Of a stretch of DNA of 64,000 nt, positions 49,281 to 58,131 are shown piece after piece. The DNA is taken from assembly GCF_024699925.1 (NCBI RefSeq), contig NZ_JAJOMX010000001.1:3200001-3264000 (forward strand), given 5' to 3'. The notes below the pieces were generated by a model, which was not told where the DNA came from, did no database searches, and saw only the letters and a list, made by a program, of their open reading frames with translations. This DNA comes from Mesorhizobium sp. J428 (GTDB lineage Bacteria; Pseudomonadota; Alphaproteobacteria; Rhizobiales; Rhizobiaceae). Positions within the stretch are counted from its first letter, which is position 1, and each line of letters begins with the position of its first letter. The position numbers and the translations under genes were made by a program.

Positions 49281-50096
49281 GTGTCGCTTCTCTCGCAGGG
49301 GACATGGCGGCTTCTTGCCGGCGGGACTGATTTCTATCCGGCGCAGGGCAGTCGCCCGATCCGCGACCACATCCTCGACCTCAACGATATTGCCACCCTG
49401 CGCGGCGTCGAACGCACGGACGCAGGTATCCGCATCGGCGCGCGCACGACCTGGAGCGACATCGTCGGGGCGGATCTTCCACCGGCTTTCGAGGGGTTGC
49501 GGCTCGCGGCGCGAGAGGTGGGATCGGTCCAGATTCAGAACACCGGCACCGTCGCCGGCAATCTATGCAACGCCTCGCCCGCCGCAGACGGCGTGCCGGC
49601 GCTGCTGACGCTTGATGCCAGTGTCGAGCTTCGTTCCGCAGGCGGCATCCGCATACTGTCGCTACCGGACTTCATCCTCGGCAACCGCCGCACGGCGCTG
49701 CGGCCCGGCGAACTCGTGACCGCCGTGCTGGTGCCTGCCTCCGCGGCCGAAGGCCGATCGACTTTCCTCAAGCTTGGCGCGCGGCGTTATCTGGTGATCT
49801 CGATCGCTATGGTCGCGGCGCGGATCGCGGTCGAGAGCCGACGTGTCGCGCACGCTGCCATTGCGGTCGGGGCCTGTTCCGAAGTCGCGCAGCGGCTCAC
49901 GGCGCTTGAGGCCGATCTGATGGGGCAGGAGGCCAATGCATCGCTGGCGCATGTCGTGCAGGACCGCCACGTGGCGGGGCTGACGCCGATCGGCGACGTC
50001 CGCGCGGACGCGTCATACCGCAAGCAGGCGGCGCGGGAGATCGTGGCGCGGGCGCTGGCGAGGCTTGCCGGCGGAGCAAAGGACATCGCCGCATGA
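49281..50096 (+). CDS. Molybdenum hydroxylase FAD-binding subunit, 5' frameshift
   Basis: 271 aa from the GTG in the open frame. The usual N-terminus lies upstream: codons before the GTG read YARPDTIEEAV with no start, while an ATG at 49237 (MTQQ) is one frame off, so a lost base between 49237 and 49251 is likely and the true start is probably 49237. FAD-binding blocks are LLAGGTDFYPAQG, VGSVQIQNTGTVAGNLCNAS and PADGVPALLTLDA-like. It transfers electrons from the molybdenum subunit to the final acceptor. Its stop overlaps the next gene by 4 nt. Confidence 0.88.
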   Translation: MSLLSQGTWRLLAGGTDFYPAQGSRPIRDHILDLNDIATLRGVERTDAGIRIGARTTWSDIVGADLPPAFEGLRLAAREVGSVQIQNTGTVAGNLCNASPAADGVPALLTLDASVELRSAGGIRILSLPDFILGNRRTALRPGELVTAVLVPASAAEGRSTFLKLGARRYLVISIAMVAARIAVESRRVAHAAIAVGACSEVAQRLTALEADLMGQEANASLAHVVQDRHVAGLTPIGDVRADASYRKQAAREIVARALARLAGGAKDIAA

Positions 50097-52843
50097 GCCT
50101 TCCGGTGCAGGACATCTCCTTCGAGGTCAACGGCAACAGGGCCAAGGTGAAGGTGTCGCCGGTCGCGCGGCTGTCCTCAGTGCTGCGCGACGAGCTTGGC
50201 CTCACCGGCACGAAGGTCGGCTGCGACGCGGGCGATTGCGGCGCCTGCACGGTGCTGGTTGACGGCGCGCCGGTCTGCTCCTGCCTCGTGCCCGCAGCGC
50301 AAGCCAAGGGCGCTTCGGTCACGACGGTCGAGGGCCTTGCCAACGGCCATCTGTCGTCGCTGCAGAAATCCTTCCTCGCCCATGGCGCGGCACAGTGTGG
50401 CATCTGCACGCCTGGCCTTCTCGTCTCCGCCATGGCCCTCCTCGAGAGCAACCCGCATCCTTGCGAGACAGAGGTTGCCGATGCACTGGGCGGCGTGCTC
50501 TGCCGTTGCACCGGATACCGCAGGATCATCCAGGCGGTGATGGCGGCGCCACGCTTCCATAACCTTCCGGACAGCATGCCCGAGATCGGCAAGGCCGTCG
50601 GCGCCTCACCGATCCGGCTCGACGGCATTCCGAAGGTAGACGGCAGCGAGCGCTTCGGGGCGGACGAGACGCCGGACGGCGCGCTCGCGGTTGTCGCGAT
50701 CCGCTCGCCGCACTGGCATGCCGCCTTCGCCTTTGGCGACCTCGATGCCTATGTCGCGGCCCAGCCCGGCGTCGCCGCCGTGTTCACGGCGCGGGATATC
50801 CCCGGCCGCAACCGCTTCGGCGTGATCGCGGCCTATGCCGACCAGCCGGCGCTGGCCGACGGTGTCGCGCGATTCCGGGGCGAGGCGGTCGCCCTGGTGG
50901 CCGGCGAGAAGGCTGCGATCGAAGAGCTCGACCTCGCCGCCTTCCCGATCGAATGGACGCCGCTGCCACATATGCTGGACCCTGTGGAGGCCCGGCGCGA
51001 GGGTGCGGAGCTGATCCATGCCGCCCGTCCCGGCAACATCCTCGCGCAAGGCGCGGTGGAGCGCGGCGATCCGGAGGCGGCGCTGGCGCGCGCCGCCGTC
51101 GTCGCCTCGGCGGAGATCGAGACTTCCTTCGTGGAGCATGCCTATATCGAGCCCGAGGCGGGCTCGGCCTGGATGGATAGCGATACGGTGGTGGTGCGCG
51201 CGTGCACGCAGAGTGCGGCCATCGACCGCGACGACACGGCGACCGTGCTCGGCCTGCCGCCCGAGCGCGTTCGCATCATACCCACCGCGACCGGTGGGGG
51301 CTTCGGCTCCAAGCTCGACGTGTCGGTGCAGCCGCTGATCGGCCTCGTCGCGCTGAAGACGGGCAGGCCGGCGCGGATGGTCTACAGCCGGCAGGAATCG
51401 ATGATGTCGACCACCAAGCGCCACCCGGCCCGGATGCGGGCGGCGATCGGCGCGGACGCCTCCGGCAAGGTCGCCGGCATGGTCTTTGAAGGCGACTTCA
51501 ACACCGGCGCCTATGCCAGCTGGGGGCCGACCGTGGCCAACCGCGTGCCGGTGCATGCCTCGGGGCCGTATCTCACGCCCAACTACCGCGCCCTCGGCCG
51601 AGCGGTGCATACCAACGGGCCCGTCTCGGGCGCGTTCCGGGGCTTCGGCGTGCCGCAGGCGACGATCATGCAGGAAGCTCTCTACGACGAGCTCGCCATG
51701 AAGCTCGGCATCGACCGGCTGGAATTCCGCCTTCGCAATGCGCTGCGCGACGGCGACAGCACGGTCACCGGCCAGCATCTCGCCTCCGGCGTCGGCATCG
51801 AGGCCTGCCTGGAGTCGCTGAAGCCGCATTGGGAGAGGGCGCAGGCGGAGGCACGCGCCGCCAATGCGAGGGACGGCCAGAGCCGCCGCGGCATCGGCAT
51901 CGCCTCCTGCTGGTATGGCTGCGGCAACACCTCGCTGCCCAATCCCTCCACCATGCGCATTGGCATCTCGGCCGACGGCGCGGTGGTGCTGCACCAGGGC
52001 GCGATCGACATCGGCCAGGGCTCGAACACGGTCATCGCCCAGATTGCGGCCGATGCGCTCGGCCTGCCGCTGGCGAAGTTTCGCCTCGTCGGCGCCGACA
52101 CCGCGCTGACGCCGGATGCCGGCAAGACGTCGGCCTCGCGCCAGACCTTCGTGTCCGGCAAGGCGGCACAGAAGGCGGCCACCGCGCTGCGCGAGGCGAT
52201 CCTTCGCTTCGCCAACGTGTCGGCGGCCGGGCGGCTGCAGCTCGACGGCGCGGCGCTGACGGTCAGCGAGGGCGAGGCGACCCGGCGGATCGATCTTGCG
52301 TCCCTGCCGCCGGATGCGCTGGGCTATGCCTTCTCGGCGCAGGAGAGCTACGACCCGCCGACCTTGCCGCTCGACGCGAAGGGGCAAGGCGTTCCCTATG
52401 CCGTCTACGGCTACGGGGCGCAGCTGGTCGAACTGGAGGTCGACATGGCGCTCGGCACCGTGCGGCTCATCAAGATCACGGCCGCGCACGATGTCGGCCG
52501 CGCCGTTAACCCGCTGCTGGTGCAGGGCCAGGTCGAAGGCGGCATCGCGCAGGGCATCGGGCTGGCGCTGATGGAGGAATACATCCCCGGCCGCACCGAG
52601 AACCTGCACGACTACCTGATCCCGACCATCGGCGACGTTCCGCCGATCGAGACGATCATCGTCGAGGTGCCGGACCCGGAAGGCCCCTTCGGTGCCAAGG
52701 GGCTCGGCGAACATGTGCTCATCCCCACCGCGCCCGCGATCCTGAACGCCATACGCGACGCTACGGGCGTGCTGGTCACGAAGGTGCCGGCGACCCCGTC
52801 GCGGGTGCTGGCGGCGATCCGGTCGAAGGAGCCGACCCCATGA
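50093..52843 (+). CDS. Molybdopterin hydroxylase with fused [2Fe-2S] domains
   Basis: 916 aa. N-terminal plant-type ferredoxin (C44, C49, C52, C64) and second cluster domain (C102, C105, C137, C139 in QCGICTPG and CRCTGY), then the molybdenum-cofactor domains from about 175. TATGGGFGSKLDVS, GAFRGFGVPQ and the catalytic Glu in GAKGLGEH are present. Xanthine-dehydrogenase family; it hydroxylates an electron-poor heterocycle with water as oxygen source. The next gene suggests nicotinate-type substrates. ATGA overlap with the FAD subunit. Confidence 0.92.
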   Translation: MSLPVQDISFEVNGNRAKVKVSPVARLSSVLRDELGLTGTKVGCDAGDCGACTVLVDGAPVCSCLVPAAQAKGASVTTVEGLANGHLSSLQKSFLAHGAAQCGICTPGLLVSAMALLESNPHPCETEVADALGGVLCRCTGYRRIIQAVMAAPRFHNLPDSMPEIGKAVGASPIRLDGIPKVDGSERFGADETPDGALAVVAIRSPHWHAAFAFGDLDAYVAAQPGVAAVFTARDIPGRNRFGVIAAYADQPALADGVARFRGEAVALVAGEKAAIEELDLAAFPIEWTPLPHMLDPVEARREGAELIHAARPGNILAQGAVERGDPEAALARAAVVASAEIETSFVEHAYIEPEAGSAWMDSDTVVVRACTQSAAIDRDDTATVLGLPPERVRIIPTATGGGFGSKLDVSVQPLIGLVALKTGRPARMVYSRQESMMSTTKRHPARMRAAIGADASGKVAGMVFEGDFNTGAYASWGPTVANRVPVHASGPYLTPNYRALGRAVHTNGPVSGAFRGFGVPQATIMQEALYDELAMKLGIDRLEFRLRNALRDGDSTVTGQHLASGVGIEACLESLKPHWERAQAEARAANARDGQSRRGIGIASCWYGCGNTSLPNPSTMRIGISADGAVVLHQGAIDIGQGSNTVIAQIAADALGLPLAKFRLVGADTALTPDAGKTSASRQTFVSGKAAQKAATALREAILRFANVSAAGRLQLDGAALTVSEGEATRRIDLASLPPDALGYAFSAQESYDPPTLPLDAKGQGVPYAVYGYGAQLVELEVDMALGTVRLIKITAAHDVGRAVNPLLVQGQVEGGIAQGIGLALMEEYIPGRTENLHDYLIPTIGDVPPIETIIVEVPDPEGPFGAKGLGEHVLIPTAPAILNAIRDATGVLVTKVPATPSRVLAAIRSKEPTP

Positions 52844-54364
52844 ACGAGCTCGCCGAACGCTTCGAATCCCATATGCCCGACGAGAAGAAGGCGGCGGACA
52901 AGATCCGTTGCGATGCCTGTCCGGTCATGTGCTACATCGCCGACGGTCGCACCGGCGCCTGCGACCGTTATGGCAATTCCGGCGGCCGCATCATCCGCTG
53001 CGATCCGGTGACGATCCTCGACCACGCGGTGGAGGCCGGCCGGCCGCTGGTGCCGTTCGAGAAGGGCCAGCCGTGGGACGGCAATCCGGTCAACACCGAC
53101 CGCCGCTTCGTCACCGCTATCGGCGCGGGTACGACCTATCCCGACTACAAGCCAGCCCCGTTCATCGTCTCGCAGGAGGTCGAGGGCGTCGATCTCGTCA
53201 CCGTGGTGACCGAGGGCATCTTCTCCTATTGCGGCGTCAAGGTGAAGATCGACACCGATCGTCATATCGGGCCGGAGCGCGCCGTGGTGCGCGTGGAAGG
53301 CGAGGCGGTCGGACATGTCACGACCGCGGAATACGGCTCGCAGATGCTGTCTCTCGGCGGCGTGGCGCATCTGACCGGCGGCTCGAAGTCGGAGGGCCGC
53401 GTCACCTGCGAGACGCTGCTCTCGCTCGTCAACAAGCAGGCCGTGGAGCTGTCGATCGACGACGGCGAGACCGTGTCTCGTCCAGGCGGGCAAGCCGCCG
53501 GTCATCAGCGGCACGACGGAGCACCGCATGCGCGTGGGCTGCGGCTCGGCCACGATCGGCATGTTCGCCAGCCAGTGGCGCGGGCTCGTCGACGAGGTCG
53601 TGGTCGTGGACGACCACATCACCGGCGTCGTCTCCGAGCACCAGGCCGGCAAAGTGCTCGGCTGGGAAGATACCGGCATCAAGATCATCGGCCGGCGCTC
53701 CACGCCGGGCCGCTATTTCAAGGTGTCTGAGCCGGGCACCGGCTGGGGCGGTACAAGGCTGCAGAACCCGCTCGACATACTCGGCGACTGGAATGCGAAG
53801 AAGGGCGCGCGGCCCGGCCTGTCGATCCTGATGGTGTCCACCACCGGCGAGCATTTCGGCTACTACGAACTCGACGGCGACCTAAAACCGGTGGAGAAGC
53901 CGTTTCCGGACCGCCTGCGCAAATCGGTCGAACTCATCGCCGACAACAGCGAGCCGGCGCTCTGCTCGGTGCTCTTCGTCGGTGGCGCGGGCGGCAGCCT
54001 CAGGTCCGGCGTGACCGAGAACCCGGTCAACCTGACCCGCTCGGTGCATCGGCTCGAGACCTACGTCACTTGCGGCGGCGCGCCGGTCTATGTCTGGCCG
54101 GGTGGCGGTATCACGCTGATGGTCGACGTCACCCGTCTGCCGGACAACGCCTTCGGCTATGTTCCGACGCCGGCGCTAGTCGCGCCGATCGAGTTCACGC
54201 TGCGCCGCGACCATTATGAGCAACTCGGCGGCCACCTGTCGGAGATCCGCAGCGTCGAGGATGTCATCGCACGGGGCGGCGAGTTCCTGAACGAGCGCCG
54301 CGTCGCCGCCGCGCCGAGGGGCAACGACTGGCCGCCGTTTGCCCACCTGCGGTCCAGGCCTTGA
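52840..54364 (+). CDS. 6-hydroxynicotinate reductase-like protein, frameshifted
   Basis: About 507 aa after repair. N-terminal Cys motif DKIRCDACPVMCYI followed by GACDRYGN, a likely iron-sulfur site. The frame breaks near 53476-53479; the protein continues VQAGKPPVISGTTEHRMRVG and ends PPFAHLRSRP. I recall this family being named 6-hydroxynicotinate reductase in rhizobia; no catalytic residues are proven. It would reduce the hydroxylated ring to a tetrahydro-oxo (lactam) form. ATGA overlap with the hydroxylase; a TTGA overlap leads into the UPF0280 gene. Confidence 0.75.
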
Positions 54365-55221
54365 CGGGCAGTCCGCAGGTCGCCTGGCTGCCCGACGGCC
54401 GGCGTCTGCACATGAACCACGGCCCCATCGACCTGATCGTCGAGGCGTGGGGCGATCCCGGCGAGGTCGCCAGCGCCTACGCCCAGGCTGCCGATCGCTT
54501 CGGGACGATCCTCTCCGAACTTGTCGCCGAGCTGCCCGAACTGCGCCGCCCCGCAGGTCCGAGACCGCGCCCGTTCGACGGGCCGACGGCGCGGCGCATG
54601 GAAAGTGCGGTCTGCCGCTTCTCGGGGCGATTCATCACGCCGATGGCGGCGGTCGCCGGATCGGTCGCCGACGAGATGCTTGCCGCGATGGTTGCGGGGC
54701 GGACGCTCGACAGGGCCTATGTCAACGACGGCGGCGACATCGCGCTGCATCTCGCCCCCGGCGAGAGCATTCGCCTGGCGATCGCGGGCACGAGCAACGG
54801 CTTCGGCGACCGGCTGGTCATCCCGCATGCATCCGCCGTGCGCGGCGTGGCCACCAGCGGCTGGCGCGGCCGCTCCTTCTCGCTTGGCATTGCCGATGCC
54901 GTCACCGTGCTCGCCCGCGACGGTGCGGCGGCCGACGCGGCGGCGACGGTGATCGCCAACGCCGTTGATCTTCCCGGCCATCCGGCGATTACCCGCATGG
55001 CCGCTTCTTCATTGCAGCCGGACAGTGATCTTGGCGAAAGACTGGTCACGACCGATGTGGGCGTGCTCTCTCCCGAGGAAATACACGAAGCCCTTGCCCG
55101 CGGCCTTGCGGAAGCAGGGGAGCTTGCCGAAGCCGGCCTGATCGAGGGAGCGGCGCTGTTCCTGGCAGGGACGTCCTGCGTGACGGCCGAGGCCGGACTC
55201 CTCTATCGCCCGAACGGCTAG
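54361..55221 (+). CDS. UPF0280 family protein (ApbE-like fold)
   Basis: 286 aa from a TTG overlapping the previous stop. CRFSGRFITPMAAVAGSVAD and YVNDGGDIALHLAPGE are the UPF0280 core and resemble the FAD-binding part of ApbE flavin transferases; a C-terminal helical tail is present. The family has no firm function; cofactor attachment or a redox maturation role for the neighbouring reductase is possible. Tight coupling to the reductase supports a shared task. Confidence 0.8.
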   Translation: MTGSPQVAWLPDGRRLHMNHGPIDLIVEAWGDPGEVASAYAQAADRFGTILSELVAELPELRRPAGPRPRPFDGPTARRMESAVCRFSGRFITPMAAVAGSVADEMLAAMVAGRTLDRAYVNDGGDIALHLAPGESIRLAIAGTSNGFGDRLVIPHASAVRGVATSGWRGRSFSLGIADAVTVLARDGAAADAAATVIANAVDLPGHPAITRMAASSLQPDSDLGERLVTTDVGVLSPEEIHEALARGLAEAGELAEAGLIEGAALFLAGTSCVTAEAGLLYRPNG

Positions 55222-55373
55222 CGCCGGTAGCGGGGCGAAGGCTGCAATCGCTTTCCGACCGAAAGTAGGGAGGCGGACGGCTTGCCTGATATCGGCGTCC
55301 GCCTGTATCATCCCAAGGGCAAGTTTCTTGCAGTTCCTCACAATAATTTGCAAACAAATGAACGTTTTTTGAT

Positions 55374-55958
55374 ATGACAGACTTTCCTATCCGCAAAATT
55401 GCGCTCGTAAGTGAAGAAATCTTTCATGATGGGGGGCCTCCAGCGACCGTCCCGCGCCGGCGCGCAGCGGCTCTCGCGCTGGTCCACAACCCCTTCGCCG
55501 GCCGTTTCGAGCCCAACCTGCAACCGGCGATGGAAGACCTCAAGCCGCTCGGCGCGCTGCTGACGGAAAAGCTCATTGCCGCTCTCGGCGGAGACGTCTC
55601 TCTGATCGACGGCTACGGCAAGGGTGCGATCGTCGGCTCGGCCGGCGAGATCGAGCACGGTGCGCTCTGGCATGTGCCTGGAGGCTACGCAATGCGCGAG
55701 CGTTTGCCTGCGACGAAGGCAATAGTTCCATCTGCAATGAAAGTCGGAGGGTTCGGGAGTTCTCTTGACGTGCCGCTGGGGCACACAAATGCGGCCTATG
55801 TCAGAAGTCATTTTGATGCTATGACAGTAAATATTCCCGACGGACCGCGTCCCGACGAGATTCTATACTGCCTAGTCATGTCGTCCGGTCCCCGGATTCA
55901 CAGTCGCATGGGTGGCCTGGAGGCTTCCCAGGCGAAAGGGGAGGACGGTTTGCGGTGA
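55374..55958 (+). CDS. DUF1185 (amino acid synthesis family) protein
   Basis: 194 aa, starting 152 bp after UPF0280. Recognisable blocks are RKIALVSEEIFHDGG, LVHNPFAGRF, GYGKGAIVGSAGEIEHGALW and FDAMTVNIPDGPRPDEI. The amino-acid-synthesis label comes from weak genetic data; the enzyme activity is unknown. In this operon it may act on the ring-opened product. The upstream gap is AT-rich and could hold a second promoter. Confidence 0.78.
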   Translation: MTDFPIRKIALVSEEIFHDGGPPATVPRRRAAALALVHNPFAGRFEPNLQPAMEDLKPLGALLTEKLIAALGGDVSLIDGYGKGAIVGSAGEIEHGALWHVPGGYAMRERLPATKAIVPSAMKVGGFGSSLDVPLGHTNAAYVRSHFDAMTVNIPDGPRPDEILYCLVMSSGPRIHSRMGGLEASQAKGEDGLR

Positions 55959-56413
55959 TGGGCAACAACGATATGTTGGGTCCGTCCGACAGCGATGGTT
56001 CGGCGGACGCCTATAATCTCCAGGAGCAGATAGGCTTCATATTGCGCAAGGCGCACCAGCGCCATGTCGCGATCTTCTCTTCCCAGATCGGTGATCTGAC
56101 GCCGCCGCAGTTCGCCGCGCTCTCCAAGCTTCACGACCTTGGCGAGTGTTCACAGAACTATCTCGGCCAGCTGGTCGCGATGGACGCGGCGACGATCAAG
56201 GGCGTGATCGACCGGCTCAAGCTGCGGGGCCTCGTGTCGGTGGCGGAGGACAAGGAGGATCGCCGCAGGATCGTGGTGTCGCTGACGCCGGCGGGGCGGG
56301 AGACCTTCGCCCGCCTCGCGCCGGTGGCGCAAAACATCAGCCTCACCACGCTGCAACCACTGACCAGCCGTGAATCGCAGACCTTGCTGCGGCTCCTGAA
56401 CAAGATCAGCTGA
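55955..56413 (+). CDS. MarR-family transcriptional regulator
   Basis: 152 aa from GTG at 55955 (or ATG at 55958), with a strong GGGGAGGA 9-13 nt upstream. Winged helix: LTPPQFAALSKLHDLGECSQ, YLGQLVAMDAATIKGVIDRL and the wing EDKEDRRRIVVSLTPAG. MarR proteins are typically released from DNA by aromatic or acidic ligands, fitting control of a heterocycle pathway. It overlaps the DUF1185 stop. Confidence 0.88.
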   Translation: MMGNNDMLGPSDSDGSADAYNLQEQIGFILRKAHQRHVAIFSSQIGDLTPPQFAALSKLHDLGECSQNYLGQLVAMDAATIKGVIDRLKLRGLVSVAEDKEDRRRIVVSLTPAGRETFARLAPVAQNISLTTLQPLTSRESQTLLRLLNKIS

Positions 56414-56440
56414 ACGGGACGACTCGCCCGCTTGGAAATG

Positions 56441-58131
56441 TCATCCCAGGGGGCCGAAGCGCGCTTCGGCCTCTTCCGCGTCGTAGTAGCCCATCGCGAC
56501 GTCGTGGGCGACGAGCGCGCGCTCGCGCTGCCGCGGGTCGCCGTAGCCACCGCCACCAGGTGTCTTCACCTGTGCCCCGGTCGCCCGCGGCAAGCGGGAT
56601 GTCCTGCTCCTTCGACAGATGCGGCGGCACGTGCTCCCTGCCGTTTCGGATCACCTTCACCCTGTTGAGGCCGCCGTTCTCGCCGCCGAGCGCGCCGAGC
56701 GGGCCGGTGCGGCCGTGATCCATGACAAAGGATGCGCGCGCCGTGCCGCGCAGGAGCTCGATTTCGTAGGCAAGGCCGAAGCCGCCGCGGTGCCGGCCGG
56801 CCCCGCCGGAGCCTTCGTGCAGCGCGTAGTGGCGGTAGAGCACCGGGAAGGCCTGCTCCATCACCTCCACCGGTGGCGATTTGGAGATGCCGATGGTCGA
56901 GCATCCGTTCGACAGCCCGTCGGCGGCGGCACTCCCCCCCATAGCCGCCGCCGGAGATCTGGTACATCACGAAGTCCCGCCCGCGCGCCGGGTCGTGGCC
57001 GCCCAGCGCGAAATTGCCGCTGGAGCCGGCCGGCGCGGCCGTCACCTGGTCGGGCAGCGCCTGCACCATCGCTGCGAAGACGGCCTCGGCGATGCGCTGC
57101 GACACCTCCGCCGCGCAGCCCGAGACCGGGCGTGGATAATGCGCATCGAGGAAGGTCCCTTCCGGCCGATTGACGACCAGCGGCTCGAACGCGCCGGCCG
57201 ACAACGGCACATCCGGGAAGATGTGTCGGATCGCGAGGTAGACCGACGACAGAGTTGTCGCCAGCACGCTGTTCATCGGCCCGGCACAGGGCGGGCTGGA
57301 GCCGGCGAAATCGAAGGTAAGCGTGTCGCCGCGCTTCTCGACCGCGAGCGCGATCGTGAGCGGCTGGTCGACCACGCCGTCGGAATCGACGAAGGCCTTC
57401 GACCTGTAGATGCCGTCCGGCATCTCCGCGATCCGCGCCCGCATCTGCTCGGCCGCGCGGCGGCGCAACTCGGCGATCGCATCGGTGACGGTCTTGTCCC
57501 CGTAGCGGTCGAGCAACTCGTAGAGCCGGTCCTGCCCGACCATCAGCGCCGCCGCCTGTGCCTTGATATCGCCGATGCGCTGGTCTGCCACGCGGATGTT
57601 GGAGGCGATAATGGCGTGGATCTCCGGGTCCATCACGCCCTTCTTGTAAAGTTTCACCGGCGGCAGCCTTAGCCCCTCCTGCTCGACCGAGGTGGCCGAG
57701 GCGGAGAAGCCGCCCGGCACCGCGCCGCCGATGTCGGGCCAGTGGCCGGTATTGGACAGCCAGCAGAAGATCCGGCCGTTGCGCCACACCGGCTTGACGA
57801 AGCGCACGTCCATCAGATGCGTGCCGCCGAGATAGGGGTCGTTGACGATGTAGATGTCGCCCGGCTCCGGCTGCGCGGCCTTGCCATCGCGGATCATCTC
57901 GATCAGCGTGCGGGTCGAATATTGCATGACGCCGACGAAGACCGGCAGCCCGCCGATCCCTTGCGCGATCAGCGAGCCGTCCTCGGCCGAGTAAATGCCG
58001 TCGGAGCGGTCGTTGGCCTCCGCGATGACCGGGGAGAAGGCGGCGCGCGAGAAGGTCAGGTCCATCTCGTCGCAGACCTGCTGCAGGCCCGCCTGGATGA
58101 CGGAGAGCGTGATGGCGTCGAGCGTTGTCAT
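56441..58131 (-). CDS. Hydantoinase B/oxoprolinase subunit, two frameshifts
   Basis: About 563 aa after repair. N-terminus MTTLDAITLSVIQAGLQQVC, with EANDRSDGIYSAEDG, DIYIVNDPYLGGTHLMD and QISGGGYGG all in the first frame. The break in the seven-C run at 56934-56940 should be six; the next frame continues SAAADGLSNGCSTIGISKSP. A second break in CCCC at 56575-56578 leads to VKTPGGGGYGDPRQRERAL and a stop at 56441. With HyuA it hydrolyses cyclic amides in an ATP-dependent way. Confidence 0.87.

Noticed and set aside
50606..52714. 700-codon open frame antisense to the molybdenum hydroxylase
   Set aside because: Low-complexity, Arg/Gly/Asp-rich composition and exact overlap with a well-conserved enzyme.
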